From Pyropia haitanensis (lineage: Eukaryota > Rhodophyta > Bangiophyceae > Bangiales > Bangiaceae), in contig SDUX01000010.1 of the NCBI GenBank assembly GCA_008729055.1, forward strand, positions 930,001-994,000: 64,000 nucleotides of DNA, read 5' to 3'. Under the pieces are notes generated by a model that worked only from the letters and a program-made list of their open reading frames with translations, searched no databases and had not been told where the DNA came from. This document shows positions 29,797 to 40,699 of the stretch, one piece after another. The position numbers and the translations under genes were made by a program. Positions within the stretch are counted from its first letter, which is position 1; the number at the start of each line of letters is the position of its first letter.

Positions 29797-32700
29797 TTAG
29801 GGCCCGGCCCGGGAGCGGCGGCTACTCAGCGAGCGTGCCTCGTGGCCACCGCCGTCGTCGTTGCCACCGCTGCCGCCACTCAGGGACACCCCCTCCAGCC
29901 GCCGGGCGAGGCCGTGCACCCCGCTACCGCCGCGGCCATCCTCATCGACGCGGCCGCGCGGCTCCCCACCGCCGCCTCCACCGCCACCGCCGCCGCCGCC
30001 ACCACCACCGCCGTCGCCGCCGCCACCGCCGCCACCACCCTCCCCTCGCTCCCGCCCGTCCCCATACCCTGCGTACCCCCCACGGTCGTCACGGCCGTAC
30101 GTGCGCGGCAGCGGCGGCGGCTCGCGGCCGACGCCGTCCGGAAGCGCCGACGGGGGGTCGCGAGCCGTGTAGGCCGCTGCCGTCGAGCCCGTCGACGGCA
30201 GCGGAAGGGACGCGGAAGATGCCGGCGGGGGGCCGGGTGGCAGCCCCGACGGCACGTACAGGCCATGACTCCGAGGCGGGAGGCCCGCCTGTGCCGCCGG
30301 GGCCGCCGCCGCCGCCGGGAGATACCCATCGGTGGGCGGCCGGGACGCGGCCAGCGTCGGCGGCGGCGGCGCGGCATACGGCGGCGACGGCAGGCGACCC
30401 CGCGCGGCTGCGTCGGGCGCCTGGCCACCTCCACCACCGCCGCCGCGGTGGTCGCCTTCATGGTACCCCCCACCCCCACCATCGTTTGGCCGAGGCACCG
30501 CTGTCGCGGTGGGCGGCGGCGGCATGGACCGCGGCGGTGAAACGGCGCCGTAGGGGCGGCCATAGTTCGGGGGTTGTTCCACGTGACCACCGTGGTGCTC
30601 GTAGGTGGCTCCACCGGCGCCAGGCCCGTACGCATGGCCAGCAGGGGGGGGAGGGGGAGGATTATAACCCGCGGTACCGTCGTAGGTGGCCCCTGTGGGC
30701 GGGGAAGGGTGGTAGGCGCCGCTCTGTGAGGGGACCCCGCCCCCGCCGCTGCCACCGCGGACGCCACCGCTGCGATCTGTCGGAGCGACAAAGCCTCCAT
30801 ACGGCGGATGCGCATCAAACCCGGCCGTCGAGGGTGCAGGTGCCGCCGGCGCGGGCGGCGGCGCATAGGGAGCCGCCGAGTAGGCGGGGGGTCCCGAATA
30901 CGCAGGCGGCGCCGAGTACCCAGGGCCTGCAGAGTAGGACGCCGCCGGGCCTGAAGAGTAGGGCGGCGGCCCCGAGTAAGGCGGGGGACCCGTGTACGCC
31001 GGCGGCGCCCCATAAGCGCTTCCCGAGACGGGCGCCGCGGAGTACGCGGGAGCGCCGTGTGGGTTGGCCGCCGCGCCTCCACTGACGCCCTTGCCCACGG
31101 AAGACGCGACCGCCGCCGCTGACCGCGCCGCTGCGACCGCCGACTCTTGTCGCGCCGCCTGCGCGTCCGCCTCGGAGCGCAACGCCGCCACCTGTGCCCG
31201 CAGTCGCTCGTTGGTCGACTCGGCGTCTGCGTGGCTGGAGCGGAAGTGGTCTGCGCGGGCGACGAGCCCCGAGCGGGTGCGCTCCCACTCGGCCGTCTCG
31301 CGCTCCACCGCCGCCCGTCGCACCGTGAGAGCCTCCTCTTGCTCGTCCAGCGACCGGAGGCGCTCCGTCGCTTCCGTCTGCAGGAGCTCCACCGCCTCGA
31401 GGCGGCCGTTCAGGTCGTCGGCGCGCGCATTGACCGCCGCCTGTGCGCGGGCGCACTCTGCTTCGCGGGTGACCAAAACGCTAACCTTGCGGGCGGTCAT
31501 GGCTTGCCCCGACAGGAGCGTGTTGCGCTGCTGCTGCAGCAGCTCCAGCCGGTGGGCCAACTCCCCGTCGGGGTCTGCCCCGGTGTCGCGGACCGAGCGG
31601 CGGTCGCGGATGGTGGACTCGAGGAGGCCGAGCCAGCGGCTGAAGTCGACCTCGTCACGGATCAACCCCGTCTGGGCAGCCAATTCCCGCAGCCGCATGT
31701 GCACCGCCTCGGTGTTGGTGAGCTGCACGGGACGCGTCGCTTGAGGGGGCGGGTGGGTGCGCGACGTTGGCACGCGCCCCGCCGCCGCGCGGCCCTGCAT
31801 GGTCCCATCCATCATGCGGTTGGGGGCGCTCGCCGCGGCACTGTCGTCACTGGTGCGGCGCCTGTGGTCGATAGAGTCTCGGCGGGAGTGCCGCGGCCGC
31901 GAGCGGGATGCTTGGCCGGGGGTCGCGGCGCTACTGTCGCCGTTGACAGGACGGGCTGCTGGCGCAGACTGGGCAGTCGACGCCGGCAAGGCAGCGGAGG
32001 TTGTGCTCAGAGAGGAGGGGCGACTGCTGCTGCTGCTGCTGTTGCTGCTGGCTGTGCTCCTCGGTGTCGCCTGAGGGAGATGTTCCGCTTCCTCCTCACC
32101 ACTTCTTGCCATCCGCCCGCGCGCAACAGGCGGCGACTCGGATGGTACGCCACTTGCGGGTATCCGCCGAGAGCCCACCAGAACTCTAGGGACGGGGGAC
32201 TCTTCCAAAGCACGCGCAGCAGGGACAGCCGTTGCAGACAGTACAATGGGCGTCTCTTGAGCAGGGCCGACCGACGCTGGCAATTGTTCTTGCTCGGGCG
32301 GAGCGAGAGCCTTTCGAGCCGCAAGCGTCTCGTAGGGCGTGGCCTCGGCCGCACCCGTCGATGACGCACCCGCGGTCACCAGGCTTGTTTCGGATGGCGG
32401 CGATGGGATTACTTCGGTCGGACCCCCGTCCAAGCACTTGGGCAGTGCTGACGCCGCCGCGAGCGCAGCAGCGGCCAACAGAGGCGGCAAGGGCGCGGCG
32501 GTGCCCACGTCACTGGTCAAGCTGCCACTCCCCGGATCGGACGCAACGTCCCCGGCGTGACGCTCGTCCGGATGCGTCAGGGCAGACTTGAAGGGCGGGA
32601 GTAGCGGCGCGGGGTCCCGCGTTGCAGCCAACACGAGCGTCCGGCTGCGGTCGTAACCCGCAGCGTGCGGGACCAGCGAGAGGTTGGCGGTATGGCCAGC

Positions 32701-33444
32701 TTCGGGGTCCGTTTGGTAGCTCGGAAGTTCTGGGCCTCTTGTTGGCAGTCCTTGTTCGCCGGCGCGCCCTGGCCACCCCTCCGACACACACACTGCCGAC
32801 GGTGGCCCCGCCTGCCCCGCACCCTCAGCGCCCAACGCGGCTGGCGGTAGCGCCCTTTGGCCCCGAGCCGTCGAGGTGGGTGCGGGGCGGCCAAAAATGG
32901 CGCCCGTGGTTGTAGCTTCCACCGCTTGGGGTGGGCCCCCCGCCGGCGGCGGCGCCTTACCCGCGCGTCCGCCCCAGCCGGCAGGCCGGGCGTCTGCGCC
33001 CGCCGGAGCGTCAACCCACCCGCGGGCCGCGACGAGCGGCACCAGATCCGGCGGCGTCGACGACCGCGCGGCGACAGCGGGCCCGCCCGGCGGGGTGCCG
33101 AGCGGCTCGGCCGGCTCGCTGTGGCTGCCGCTCCGCCGGCGGCAGCCGCCACCCCCGCCGGCCGCGGCCGGGCCCTCCGACGCCGCCGCCGCCCGCCGCC
33201 GCCGGTGGTGCTTGACAATCCCCCGCCGCGCCGCCGCGGCGATCGCCGCCCACGCCGCCGCCGCGGCGCGGCGTGGCCAGCGGCGGCGCCTCCGCTTGGA
33301 GTCCCTCTCGTCGGCGTCGCCCTCGGGGGGTGCGGCAGCGGCGGCGCGAGGCGGCTCCCGCACGGCGCAGATGAGCGCGGACGGGACGGCGGTGAGGCGG
33401 TCAAGGGCGCGGCGGGTGGTGGCCAGCGAGACCGGCGGCGTCAT
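29797..33444 (-). CDS. Large coiled-coil protein with PPxY-rich C-terminus
   Basis: An uninterrupted 1215-aa frame of unknown function. The first ~550 residues are Ala/Pro/Ser-rich disorder with Arg-rich patches and a poly-Ser run. Residues about 570-790 look like an alpha-helical coiled coil (charged heptads such as LRELAAQTGLIRDEVDF, ELAHRLELLQQQRN, RLRSLDEQEEALTVRRA). The last ~400 residues are Pro/Gly/Tyr-rich with repeated PPAY and PPPY tetrapeptides, which match WW-domain ligands, followed by Gly- and Arg-rich sequence. Such architecture suits a scaffold or membrane-trafficking/condensate protein, but this is inference and no family is recognised. The start ATG at 33444 gives MTPPVSLATTRR. 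The Pro/Ala composition is partly a result of genome GC, so the disordered ends may be over-extended. Confidence 0.65.
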   Translation of the reverse strand: MTPPVSLATTRRALDRLTAVPSALICAVREPPRAAAAAPPEGDADERDSKRRRRRWPRRAAAAAWAAIAAAARRGIVKHHRRRRAAAASEGPAAAGGGGGCRRRSGSHSEPAEPLGTPPGGPAVAARSSTPPDLVPLVAARGWVDAPAGADARPAGWGGRAGKAPPPAGGPPQAVEATTTGAIFGRPAPTSTARGQRALPPAALGAEGAGQAGPPSAVCVSEGWPGRAGEQGLPTRGPELPSYQTDPEAGHTANLSLVPHAAGYDRSRTLVLAATRDPAPLLPPFKSALTHPDERHAGDVASDPGSGSLTSDVGTAAPLPPLLAAAALAAASALPKCLDGGPTEVIPSPPSETSLVTAGASSTGAAEATPYETLAARKALAPPEQEQLPASVGPAQETPIVLSATAVPAARALEESPVPRVLVGSRRIPASGVPSESPPVARGRMARSGEEEAEHLPQATPRSTASSNSSSSSSRPSSLSTTSAALPASTAQSAPAARPVNGDSSAATPGQASRSRPRHSRRDSIDHRRRTSDDSAAASAPNRMMDGTMQGRAAAGRVPTSRTHPPPQATRPVQLTNTEAVHMRLRELAAQTGLIRDEVDFSRWLGLLESTIRDRRSVRDTGADPDGELAHRLELLQQQRNTLLSGQAMTARKVSVLVTREAECARAQAAVNARADDLNGRLEAVELLQTEATERLRSLDEQEEALTVRRAAVERETAEWERTRSGLVARADHFRSSHADAESTNERLRAQVAALRSEADAQAARQESAVAAARSAAAVASSVGKGVSGGAAANPHGAPAYSAAPVSGSAYGAPPAYTGPPPYSGPPPYSSGPAASYSAGPGYSAPPAYSGPPAYSAAPYAPPPAPAAPAPSTAGFDAHPPYGGFVAPTDRSGGVRGGSGGGGVPSQSGAYHPSPPTGATYDGTAGYNPPPPPPAGHAYGPGAGGATYEHHGGHVEQPPNYGRPYGAVSPPRSMPPPPTATAVPRPNDGGGGGYHEGDHRGGGGGGGQAPDAAARGRLPSPPYAAPPPPTLAASRPPTDGYLPAAAAAPAAQAGLPPRSHGLYVPSGLPPGPPPASSASLPLPSTGSTAAAYTARDPPSALPDGVGREPPPLPRTYGRDDRGGYAGYGDGRERGEGGGGGGGGDGGGGGGGGGGGGGGGGEPRGRVDEDGRGGSGVHGLARRLEGVSLSGGSGGNDDGGGHEARSLSSRRSRAGP

Positions 33445-34775
33445 TGCGCCATGGGCCTGTCAAAGCACACGTGGGGGGGGGTGTGATGGCCAGAGAGCAG
33501 CCAAAAAGCGAGCGGCCGGATTTTAGGAGTGTTGTTGACACCCCCCATGATGTGGCTCTGGGGAGCCCTCTCGCAGCCGACCCGAGGCAACAGTGCGCTG
33601 GCGCGCCCAAGGCGCCTTGGAGGGCCCCTCTGTCCCTGCGGCTGCGGCCCCCTCAGTGCAGAGCACATGGCGCGTTGTGGCTGCACCCCCTGCACAGGGC
33701 GCGTGAATCACAGGCCGCCAAGAGTTGTGGGGGCGGCGTAAAGTGTAGCGAGCGGCGTCCTCGTGCGGGAGAGGCGGCGGCAGCCCAGGCAACAACAACG
33801 ATCTCGTATCGGTTCCTCGCCACGCGCCGCCGCCGGCGGTGCAACCAGTGGCAGCGACGGGGTGCGCGCAGCAGCGGCTGTGAGGGGTGATTTGTCAGCG
33901 CCGCGGCGCCGCAGATTTGCTGGCCGCCGCGGAGTGTGCGGGGGGGGGGCCCGTTGCAACACCGCGGGAGGGCGGTGTGGCTCGCGCCGGCGCGGCACCG
34001 AGCGCGCTCCACGACCCAGGCGTGCTGTTGTTGGCCGGCCTCCGCGGTGGGGGCCGTGCTGGAGAGGCCACCGCGGTGATCGCTGTGTCAACGCTTGGCC
34101 GGAAAGATCTTGGACGTGGAATCTGACCGTCCGTCGTGCGTCCCAACCAACGGACTCGACCGAGCACATGTCCGTGTAATTGTCTCTACTGAAGTATTGG
34201 GTAAATAACTTACATCAGGGCGGTCTCAGTCTCTCTGAACCAACATAGTAAGTGTAGAACGTGGCACGCTCCAGACGTCACTCTGACTGCCGAGTGCGCT
34301 GACGACGACGAGCTGAACGGGCCGGCCGCCTCGCCGCCCCCACCCGTGCTGCTGCCGTCGCTGCCGTCCATCCAAGGTGCCGACATGCTGCCGCCTGAAA
34401 GGAGCACTTGGCATCCCAGCGTGGTTGCCACCAACCCTCCGCGCCGCCCCAGCTCACTGCGGGCGCCACACCGTGGGGTCCACCGCGAACGCATCCTGGG
34501 CGTTTGCTGTCCGGGGCGAGCCCTTCCCTGGTGCTAGGCCTCGCCATGGCGGTACTAGTCACAACCTCCTCTGCTGTGCTCGCGATGGTGCCTCAGTCGC
34601 CCATCTCCGCGTCTCCCTCGGCTTTTCGCTACAGAAAGAAGAGGATCTACGAATAACAAACTGTTGTCTGCTCGGCCGTGGTCCGATGATGCGTTACGCG
34701 CACACGATCTCTCTCTCACGATGCACGCCTCTCCCTCATGCGACTTGTACCCCCCCGCCCCCGCCTCAGCGTCCG
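33445..34775. other. Intergenic region
   Basis: Upstream side of the coiled-coil gene and downstream side of the PRXL2-like gene, both on the minus strand. An AT-richer island spans about 34170-34260. A G-run lies at about 33941. No open frame here carries a domain. Confidence 0.4.
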
Positions 34776-34996
34776 CTACACGCTGCACGCGACGCCGTCG
34801 CCAGCGGCTTTGGTCACCCCCGCGATACGATCACACGCGGCGACCACGGCCGCCACGTCCACGTGATCCCCCGCGTACGCGTCGTGGTGCACGAGCGCGA
34901 CGGCTCCCCCCGCCCCCCCCGCGACTACCACCACGCCGCCCTGCAGCAGCGTCGACGGGTTCACCCCCCGTCCCGGCGGGCCCGCCACCGGCGTCG

Positions 34997-35042
<46 letters not shown>

Positions 35043-35699
35043 GGTAAGGCACGTCGCCGGCCCCGCCCGCGCCGCCGCCGCCGCCCGCTCCGACGTGAGC
35101 GCCGCGTACGACAACCGGGACGGGTCCGTCAGCGCCACGCCCGGCCACGCGGCGGCGGCGGAAAAGGCGGCCGTATCCGCGGCGGTGCCGCAGCCGACCG
35201 CCACCAGCGCCGCGCCCGACCGGCGGAGCGCGGCCATGGACGCCGCCGCGTCGGCCAGCTCCTTGGCCGCCGCCACGCAGCTGGTGCACGTGGTGTGGCG
35301 GTGCCACAAGAGCACCACGGGGGTGGTTGGCGCAAACGCCTCGACGGCGGCGGCCAGGTCCACCGCCTCCCCACCCGCGGTGTAGACGGTCACCGTCGTG
35401 GCGGGGGGGGGGTGCCGCGCTTCGTCCCGCGTCCAGGGGGGCGGGCGCGGCGTCAGCAGCTGCCGCAGCGTCGGCGGCGGCGGGCCGCCGCCGCCGTCGC
35501 CGTCCGCAGCTGGGGAGGGGTAGACGGTGGTGCGCGCCACGACGGGGCGGGGTGCCACGGCGGGCGCGCGGCCGAGGCCGCGGCCGCGGCGCAGGGGAGC
35601 GACCGGCACCGGGCGGCCGCGCACCGTCGACGCACGGAGGCGGTGGTGGCGGCGAGGGCGTCCCGCCGGCGGCGCCGGCACAAAGACGGCCGTGTCCAT
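34776..35699 (-). CDS. PRXL2/AAED1-like AhpC-TSA family thioredoxin-fold protein
   Basis: 307 aa. Residues about 100-305 match the AhpC/TSA antioxidant (PRXL2, AAED1) family. A thioredoxin-fold strand VVLLWHRHTTCTSCVAAAKELAD carries a C-x-x-C pair (C138, C141), followed by LRRSGAALVAVGCGT and WPGVALTDPSRLSYAAL, the family's conserved DPS-(x)-YxAL block. The family is thought to have redox or peroxidase-like activity in organelles. The substrate is unknown. The first ~55 residues are basic, hydroxylated and low in acidic residues (RRHHRLRASTVRGR), like a chloroplast or mitochondrial transit peptide. A poly-Ala insert (about 210-225) from a GCC triplet run interrupts the domain. The frame is open upstream to 36311, but only low-complexity sequence precedes M at 35699. 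Confidence 0.75.
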
Positions 35700-35922
35700 G
35701 GGCGCTACCCGCAGGGGGGGTCGCCGGTGGTGGGTTTGGACAGACGGGTGGCGGGCGCAGGCAGACGGGCGCGCGCGCGGGTGGGGCGGTGGGGGGGGGG
35801 GATGTTGGCGGAGACAGCGGGGAAGGTCAAGACGGCAGCCGTGAACGCGGTCGGTCGGTTGGGGAGCAGCGCGCAGCGGCGGCCGCCGTGCCCACCGCTC
35901 GCACCGCTTTAGAAGACTGGGG

Positions 35923-35954
<32 letters not shown>

Positions 35955-36645
35955 CGAGGGCGCCCACCCCGGCACCGGCGGGGGATGCCGTCGGCGCATT
36001 GGGGGGGTGCCGGGAGGACGAAAGGGGGTGGAAGCACGCCAACGGCCAGCGCCGCTGCCATCCAAACCGCAATGGCCGCGCGCGCCGCGGCGCGGTGGGA
36101 GGCGGGCGTCCCGAGCCGATGGAGCGGGCGGAGGTCGGGGAACACGCCTTTTGCGACGAACCAGCGTGGAAGTGGCGGCGTCTGCGCCGAGAGAGGAAGA
36201 GCATTGGCCAGGTGGGGAAGCGCAGACCGCCGTCACGCAACGTCTGGAGCAGCCGCCAATCGTCTTGATCGGTGTTCTCCGTGGGCAACAGCGATTCGTC
36301 AGTGGGGACAAAAGTCTGACTATCCAGAAAAAAATTCAAAAGCGGCAAAAGTTCACGTCTCGAGACTGTGCGCCTCGTGAAGTACGGGACTCAACTGATT
36401 TAACTTTTCAATCAATTGGTGCTTCCCTCAGCTGTCAGTGGTCGCGAGCACACGAGCTGTCCGCTTCGCCCGCGGCAAGGCCGTCGCGCCCGCAGCGGGT
36501 CGCCGCCTGGCCCCAGCAAGGTGGTGGATCGCCCCCGCAGCCCGGTGGCGGCGACCTCGCCCCTCGGCACGCACCTCCCTTGGCAGCGGCGACAGCGGTG
36601 GCGGCGGCGGCGGCGGCGGCGTCGGCGGCGCTTCTGCCGGCCGCG
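35700..36645. other. Divergent intergenic region (PRXL2-like / Miro)
   Basis: Shared upstream region of two divergent genes. An AT-rich island at about 36290-36425 contains TCAATTGG (36412-36419). It is a plausible bidirectional promoter. The rest is GC-rich with triplet runs at 35920-35950 and 36600-36630. Confidence 0.4.
36409..36419 (+). promoter_or_regulatory. CAATTGG-like element upstream of Miro
   Basis: CAATCAATTGG sits in the AT-rich island about 230 bp before the Miro ATG. The same TCAATTGG core lies about 240 bp before the eS10 ATG (55888-55895). Position and recurrence suggest a promoter element; function is not shown. Confidence 0.25.
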
Positions 36646-39600
36646 ATGGACAGGACAGGGGCGGCAACGTCGGCGGCCGTTGTGGCGCCGCCGCCGCCTC
36701 GGGCGGTTGGCTGTGAGGCGGACCCCATTCGCATCGTTCTTGTGGGTGATGGTACGCTTGCAGCCTGCTGTGTTGTTCTTTTCATGGTGGTTGAACGGAC
36801 TTCTGGGCTCTCCAGGTGGTTGTCTTCGCATTGTGAATCTGTATCATGGCCTGTCTCTCGCTGTTCAGGATCCAAGAGGGCGACGTAGCTGACTGGACCG
36901 CCGTGCATGTGTTTTCCCTGCTGCGTCGGCGCGTTTCTTTCTTGTCGTGCTTCTACTTTCCACTCCATGGGGTCATCACCCCAGCCGGTGTCGGTGTCTC
37001 CTCCCTCATCCAGACCCTAGTCAACGAGTCTTTTCCAACGACTCCCCCCCCCCCCACGCTGCCCCCGATTCGCCCCCCCCCGCCGTCTCCCTTGACGGCG
37101 CGCACGTGATGCTCATCGACACCCCGTCGGGGACGGACCGGGGAGCCATCGCGACGCGCCGCGAGGCCCTCCGCACCGCCCACGCCGTCATCATTGTGTA
37201 CGACCTGTCGGCGGGGGAGCCGACTGGACGGCGGTCGCAGTCGACGGCCGGTGGTGATGGGGAGGCGGACGCGGCGGCGGAGGCGGAGGAGGAGGAGGAG
37301 GAGGAGGGGAGCGACCCTGATGACAGGGCACCGCCGCCAAAGCACGGCAGCTTGGGCCGTGTGCGCGCTGCCTGGCTGCCCGTCGTGCGTGCCACTGCGC
37401 GGCGGGGCACGCCCGTGGTGCTGGCGGGGACCAAGCTGGACCTGGTGCCGCCAGCATCGCCTGTCGCGCCTTCCGCTGCCGTGTCACCGCCGGGTGACGC
37501 GCCCGAGGCTGGCGCAGAGGCCGCGGGTGGGGTGCAGGCGGAGGCAGAGGTCGGCGCCGACGCGGAGGCGCCGCTGCCCGCTGTCGACAAGCCAGAGCCC
37601 ACTGCCCCCCCAGCGGCGGCGGCGGCAGCGGCGGCTGCGGTGCCATCGGATGACGCGGTCGCGGCGCTGCAGGCCGCGCAGGCGGCGGTGATGGCCAAAG
37701 ACGGGGGCATTGAGGTGATTGTCATTTGCTCCCCCCGGAGCGGGTGCTACAACGTTGCCGCCGTCTTTCACTATGCCGCCGCCTCGGTCGTCTACCCGTC
37801 GGGGCCGCTCTACCACGACTCCTCCCCGGTCCTGCGGCCGCGGGCGGTGGCGGCGCTGCACGCCATCTTTCACGCGTGCGACGTGGACCAGGATGGGCTG
37901 CTGAGCGATGCGGAGATGACCGCCTTCCAAGCGTCCTGCCTCCACGAGCCCCTCACCGCCGATGGCGTCAGCACCGTCAAGGAGACGCTCGCCCAGTCGT
38001 GCCCAACAGGCCTCCGGCCGCTGCCGGCTGGGTTTGGGGGGGGGGGGGGCAGCGCGACGGGCGTCACGCCGGGCGGCTTTGTGTCCCTGCACACCATCAT
38101 TGCCCGCAATGGGCGGCTGGACACCCTCTGGCGGGTGGTGCGGTCGCATGGCTATGACAACAGCCTCCGGCGGGTGGGCGACTGGGACCCCGCCCGCGGC
38201 CTGCCGCCGCTGCCCGTTCCGCCTTCGGACGGTGCGGACGGCGACGTCGCGCGGGTGTTGTCCCCCGCGGCGGTGGCGTTCCTCCGCCGCTTTCACGCTG
38301 GCATTGTGGACGCGGCCACGGCCGTGGCGGTCACCGCGGGCAGCGCCACCGTTGCCGACCGGCTGGCCACGTCGGGCGCGTTGGTGAGCGCCATTGACGC
38401 GGCGTTTGCGGGCAGCCCCGTGCACCCGTTCCGGCGGAGCCTGGTCGGCGGTGACCTCGACGCGGCCGCCGCCGGCGAGGACGTGAGCCCCCGTGCGGGC
38501 GGCGGGAGCGCCGACGTGGAGCCCCACTGGGAGGAGGGGGCGCCGCTCGACACGCGCGGCTGGGCGGGCAGCCCGCTCGAGACGCTCCTCCCCGGGCCCG
38601 TCGACGCGCCGGCGCGGATGAGCGAGGACGCGTGGGTGGCCGCCTGGGGCGTCGCGCTCGCGACGGAGCCGGCCGCGGCGGTGACGGCGCTCGCCCACCT
38701 CGGCTACTGCTCCGTGCTGCGGCCGTGCACGGCGCTAGCGGCGGCCGCCGCCGCGCCCACCGTCGAGACGGTGGACATCACGGGCGGCTCGCTCTCGCCC
38801 AAGGCGAAGAAGCGCCTGCGCAAGCTCCACCGCCTAAGTGGCGGCGCCGGCGCGGCGCCCGCCGGCGGCGGCTCCCCGTCAGCAGCCGCCGCGCCGGTCG
38901 ACGCGCGGCGACCGCCCCCCCCGGTGCTTCTCACCGCCCCGCGTCGGCAGGAAGTCGAGGCCGACAATGTCACCCGCCCGCTGCTCGTCGCCTACTTGTT
39001 TGGCGGCGCCGGCGCCGGCAAAACCCAAGTCGCCCGCGCGCTCGTCGGCGCGCCCTTTGCGGCGGCGCTGTCCCCTGCGCTGCCGGTGGTGCCTGCCCCC
39101 CCCCGCGGGGAGCACCCGACCATTGTCGGGGGCGTGTGGGTGGACGTGCACCCCGACTTTGGCGGCGGCCGCCGGCTGCTCCTCGTGCGCGAGGTCGCCG
39201 CCGGCCTCGAGACCGCGACGCTGGCGTCGCCCGCGCTGGCCGCCGCCGACGTGGCAGTGCTGGTGTTTGACGCGACCGACGCGGACTCGCTCGACGCCGC
39301 CACCAGCGTCTTCCGGCGGGTCGTCGCGGCCGCGCCGCGGCTGCCCACCGTGTTTGTCGCCGCCAAGGCGGACCTGCTCGACAGCTCGGACAGCAGCTCG
39401 GCCGACAGTAACGGGAGCGGCGACGACAGCGACGACGATGACGATGACGATGCCGACGCGGCGGCGGCGGCCGCGCACGAGGACACCCCCGCCGGCCGGC
39501 GGCGCGCCCACCGCGTCCGCCGCCGCGCGCGCCACGCGGTGGTGGCCGACGCAGACGCCTACTGCGACGCGGAAGGCCTGACCGCGGCGGTCCGCGTCGC

Positions 39601-39988
39601 GGCCGCGACGGGCGACGCCGAGGACGGCGCGGAGGTGGCGGGCATGCTCGTCGGCGTCGCGATGCACCCGCAGCTGGCGTGCCCGCGGCTGGTGGCCGAA
39701 GTGGCGGACGCGGCGGCGGCGGCGGCGGCGGGTGAGACGGACACGGACGCGGACACGGGCGTCGACACGGACACGGACGTGGCCGCCGGCGCGGCCACGG
39801 CCGCGGCGGCGGGGGGCAAGGCCAAGCCGCGGGGCGGCCGCCGCCACCGCCCGGCCGCCGCCGCGCGCACGCGGGAGGTGGCGGTCAAGGCGGTCGTTGC
39901 CGCCGCGGCGGTGGCGGTGACGGTGGTGGTGGCCAAGCGGCTGTACACGTGGTACGTGTCGCGGCCACCATCGGCGGCGGCGGCGTAG
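36646..39988 (+). CDS. Mitochondrial Rho GTPase (Miro), two exons
   Basis: Miro proteins sit in the outer mitochondrial membrane and regulate mitochondrial transport and inheritance. Exon 1 (36646-36751) encodes the first strand IRIVLVGD. A 233-nt GT-AG intron follows, and exon 2 resumes with AGVGVSSLIQTLVNESFP. Order thereafter: LIDTPSG (G3), AHAVIIVYDLS, VVLAGTKLDL (G4-like), SGCYNVAAVFHYAA, EF-hand DVDQDGLLSDAE, a Miro-specific block with DTLWRVVRSHGYDN, a degenerate second EF-hand region, the second GTPase domain with FGGAGAGKTQVARAL and VAAKADLL, and a C-terminal tail anchor [22 protein letters not shown]. Two oddities: the first P-loop has Val where the catalytic-site Lys belongs, and the frame must shift in the C-runs at about 37045-37082 to connect the two parts of exon 2. 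An acidic Asp/Ser insert and Ala-rich loops enlarge the protein to about 1080 aa, against about 620-660 usually. Confidence 0.85.
36752..36984 (+). other. Intron in the Miro gene
   Basis: Donor G|GTACGC, acceptor CCCCAG|CC, with a pyrimidine-rich stretch (TTTCTTTCTTGTCGTGCTTC) before the acceptor. Splicing joins VLVGD to AGVGVSSL in phase 1, restoring the GTPase fold across the junction. Confidence 0.8.
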
Positions 39989-40699
39989 ACAACAAATAGG
40001 GGAGCAGGAGGGAGGGGGGCGGAGAGGGTTGTGGCCGTGGCTGCCGTGTCGCAGGGGTGTGGGCGGCGGCCACGAGTCCTTGCGTTGAGGGAGGCGGCGG
40101 CGTGGTTTTCTTTTTGTGGTTGTGCCTCGTGCCCTTTTTTTTTGATGGCTCAGCGTTGGTCTTGTGTCGATTCGTCAGCCTTGTGGGGGGGAGGAAAGGG
40201 GGGGGGGTGTGGGGTTGAAGGGGGCGCACCGTACCGTCGTGACGTTCCGGTCGGGCGGAGATCCCCACGGGCGTGCCGGTGCGGTCGCGCGGCGCGCGGC
40301 CGCGCGAGTCGAGCGCCGCGCGGCCGCCCGCGGCGGCCGCGGCGCGCTCCGCCACGCGCGCCGGCGGGGAACCGGCCCGCGGCGGCCGCCGCGCGCGTCC
40401 CGCCGTCGACGCGTCCCGCCGCGCGCCCGTGTGTGTGTGGAGGGCCACCACATCCGCCGTCAGGTGGCGCCCGCGCGTCGGCACCGTCTGGCCAGACGCC
40501 CGCGGCGGCCTCGGGGAGCGCGACGCGCGCGGGCTCGTACAAAAAGAGGGTGTTTTTAAAATGAGCGCGGACGACCAGCCGACGAAAAGGATCCCCCCAG
40601 CGGGGGAAAAGGAGGGGAAAAAAAGAAAAACGAACACATACACAAGCGACAAGACGACGCGCGCGTGCCGCCGTGGCGGCCACGGCGAGCGGCGGCGCG
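39989..40699. other. Intergenic region between convergent genes
   Basis: 3' flanks of Miro and of the Pro/Thr membrane protein. T- and A-rich strings at about 40100-40145 and 40600-40650 may be 3'-UTR elements. A GC-rich palindromic stretch at about 40280-40400 is full of GCGGCC/GGCCGC steps. No gene seen. Confidence 0.4.
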
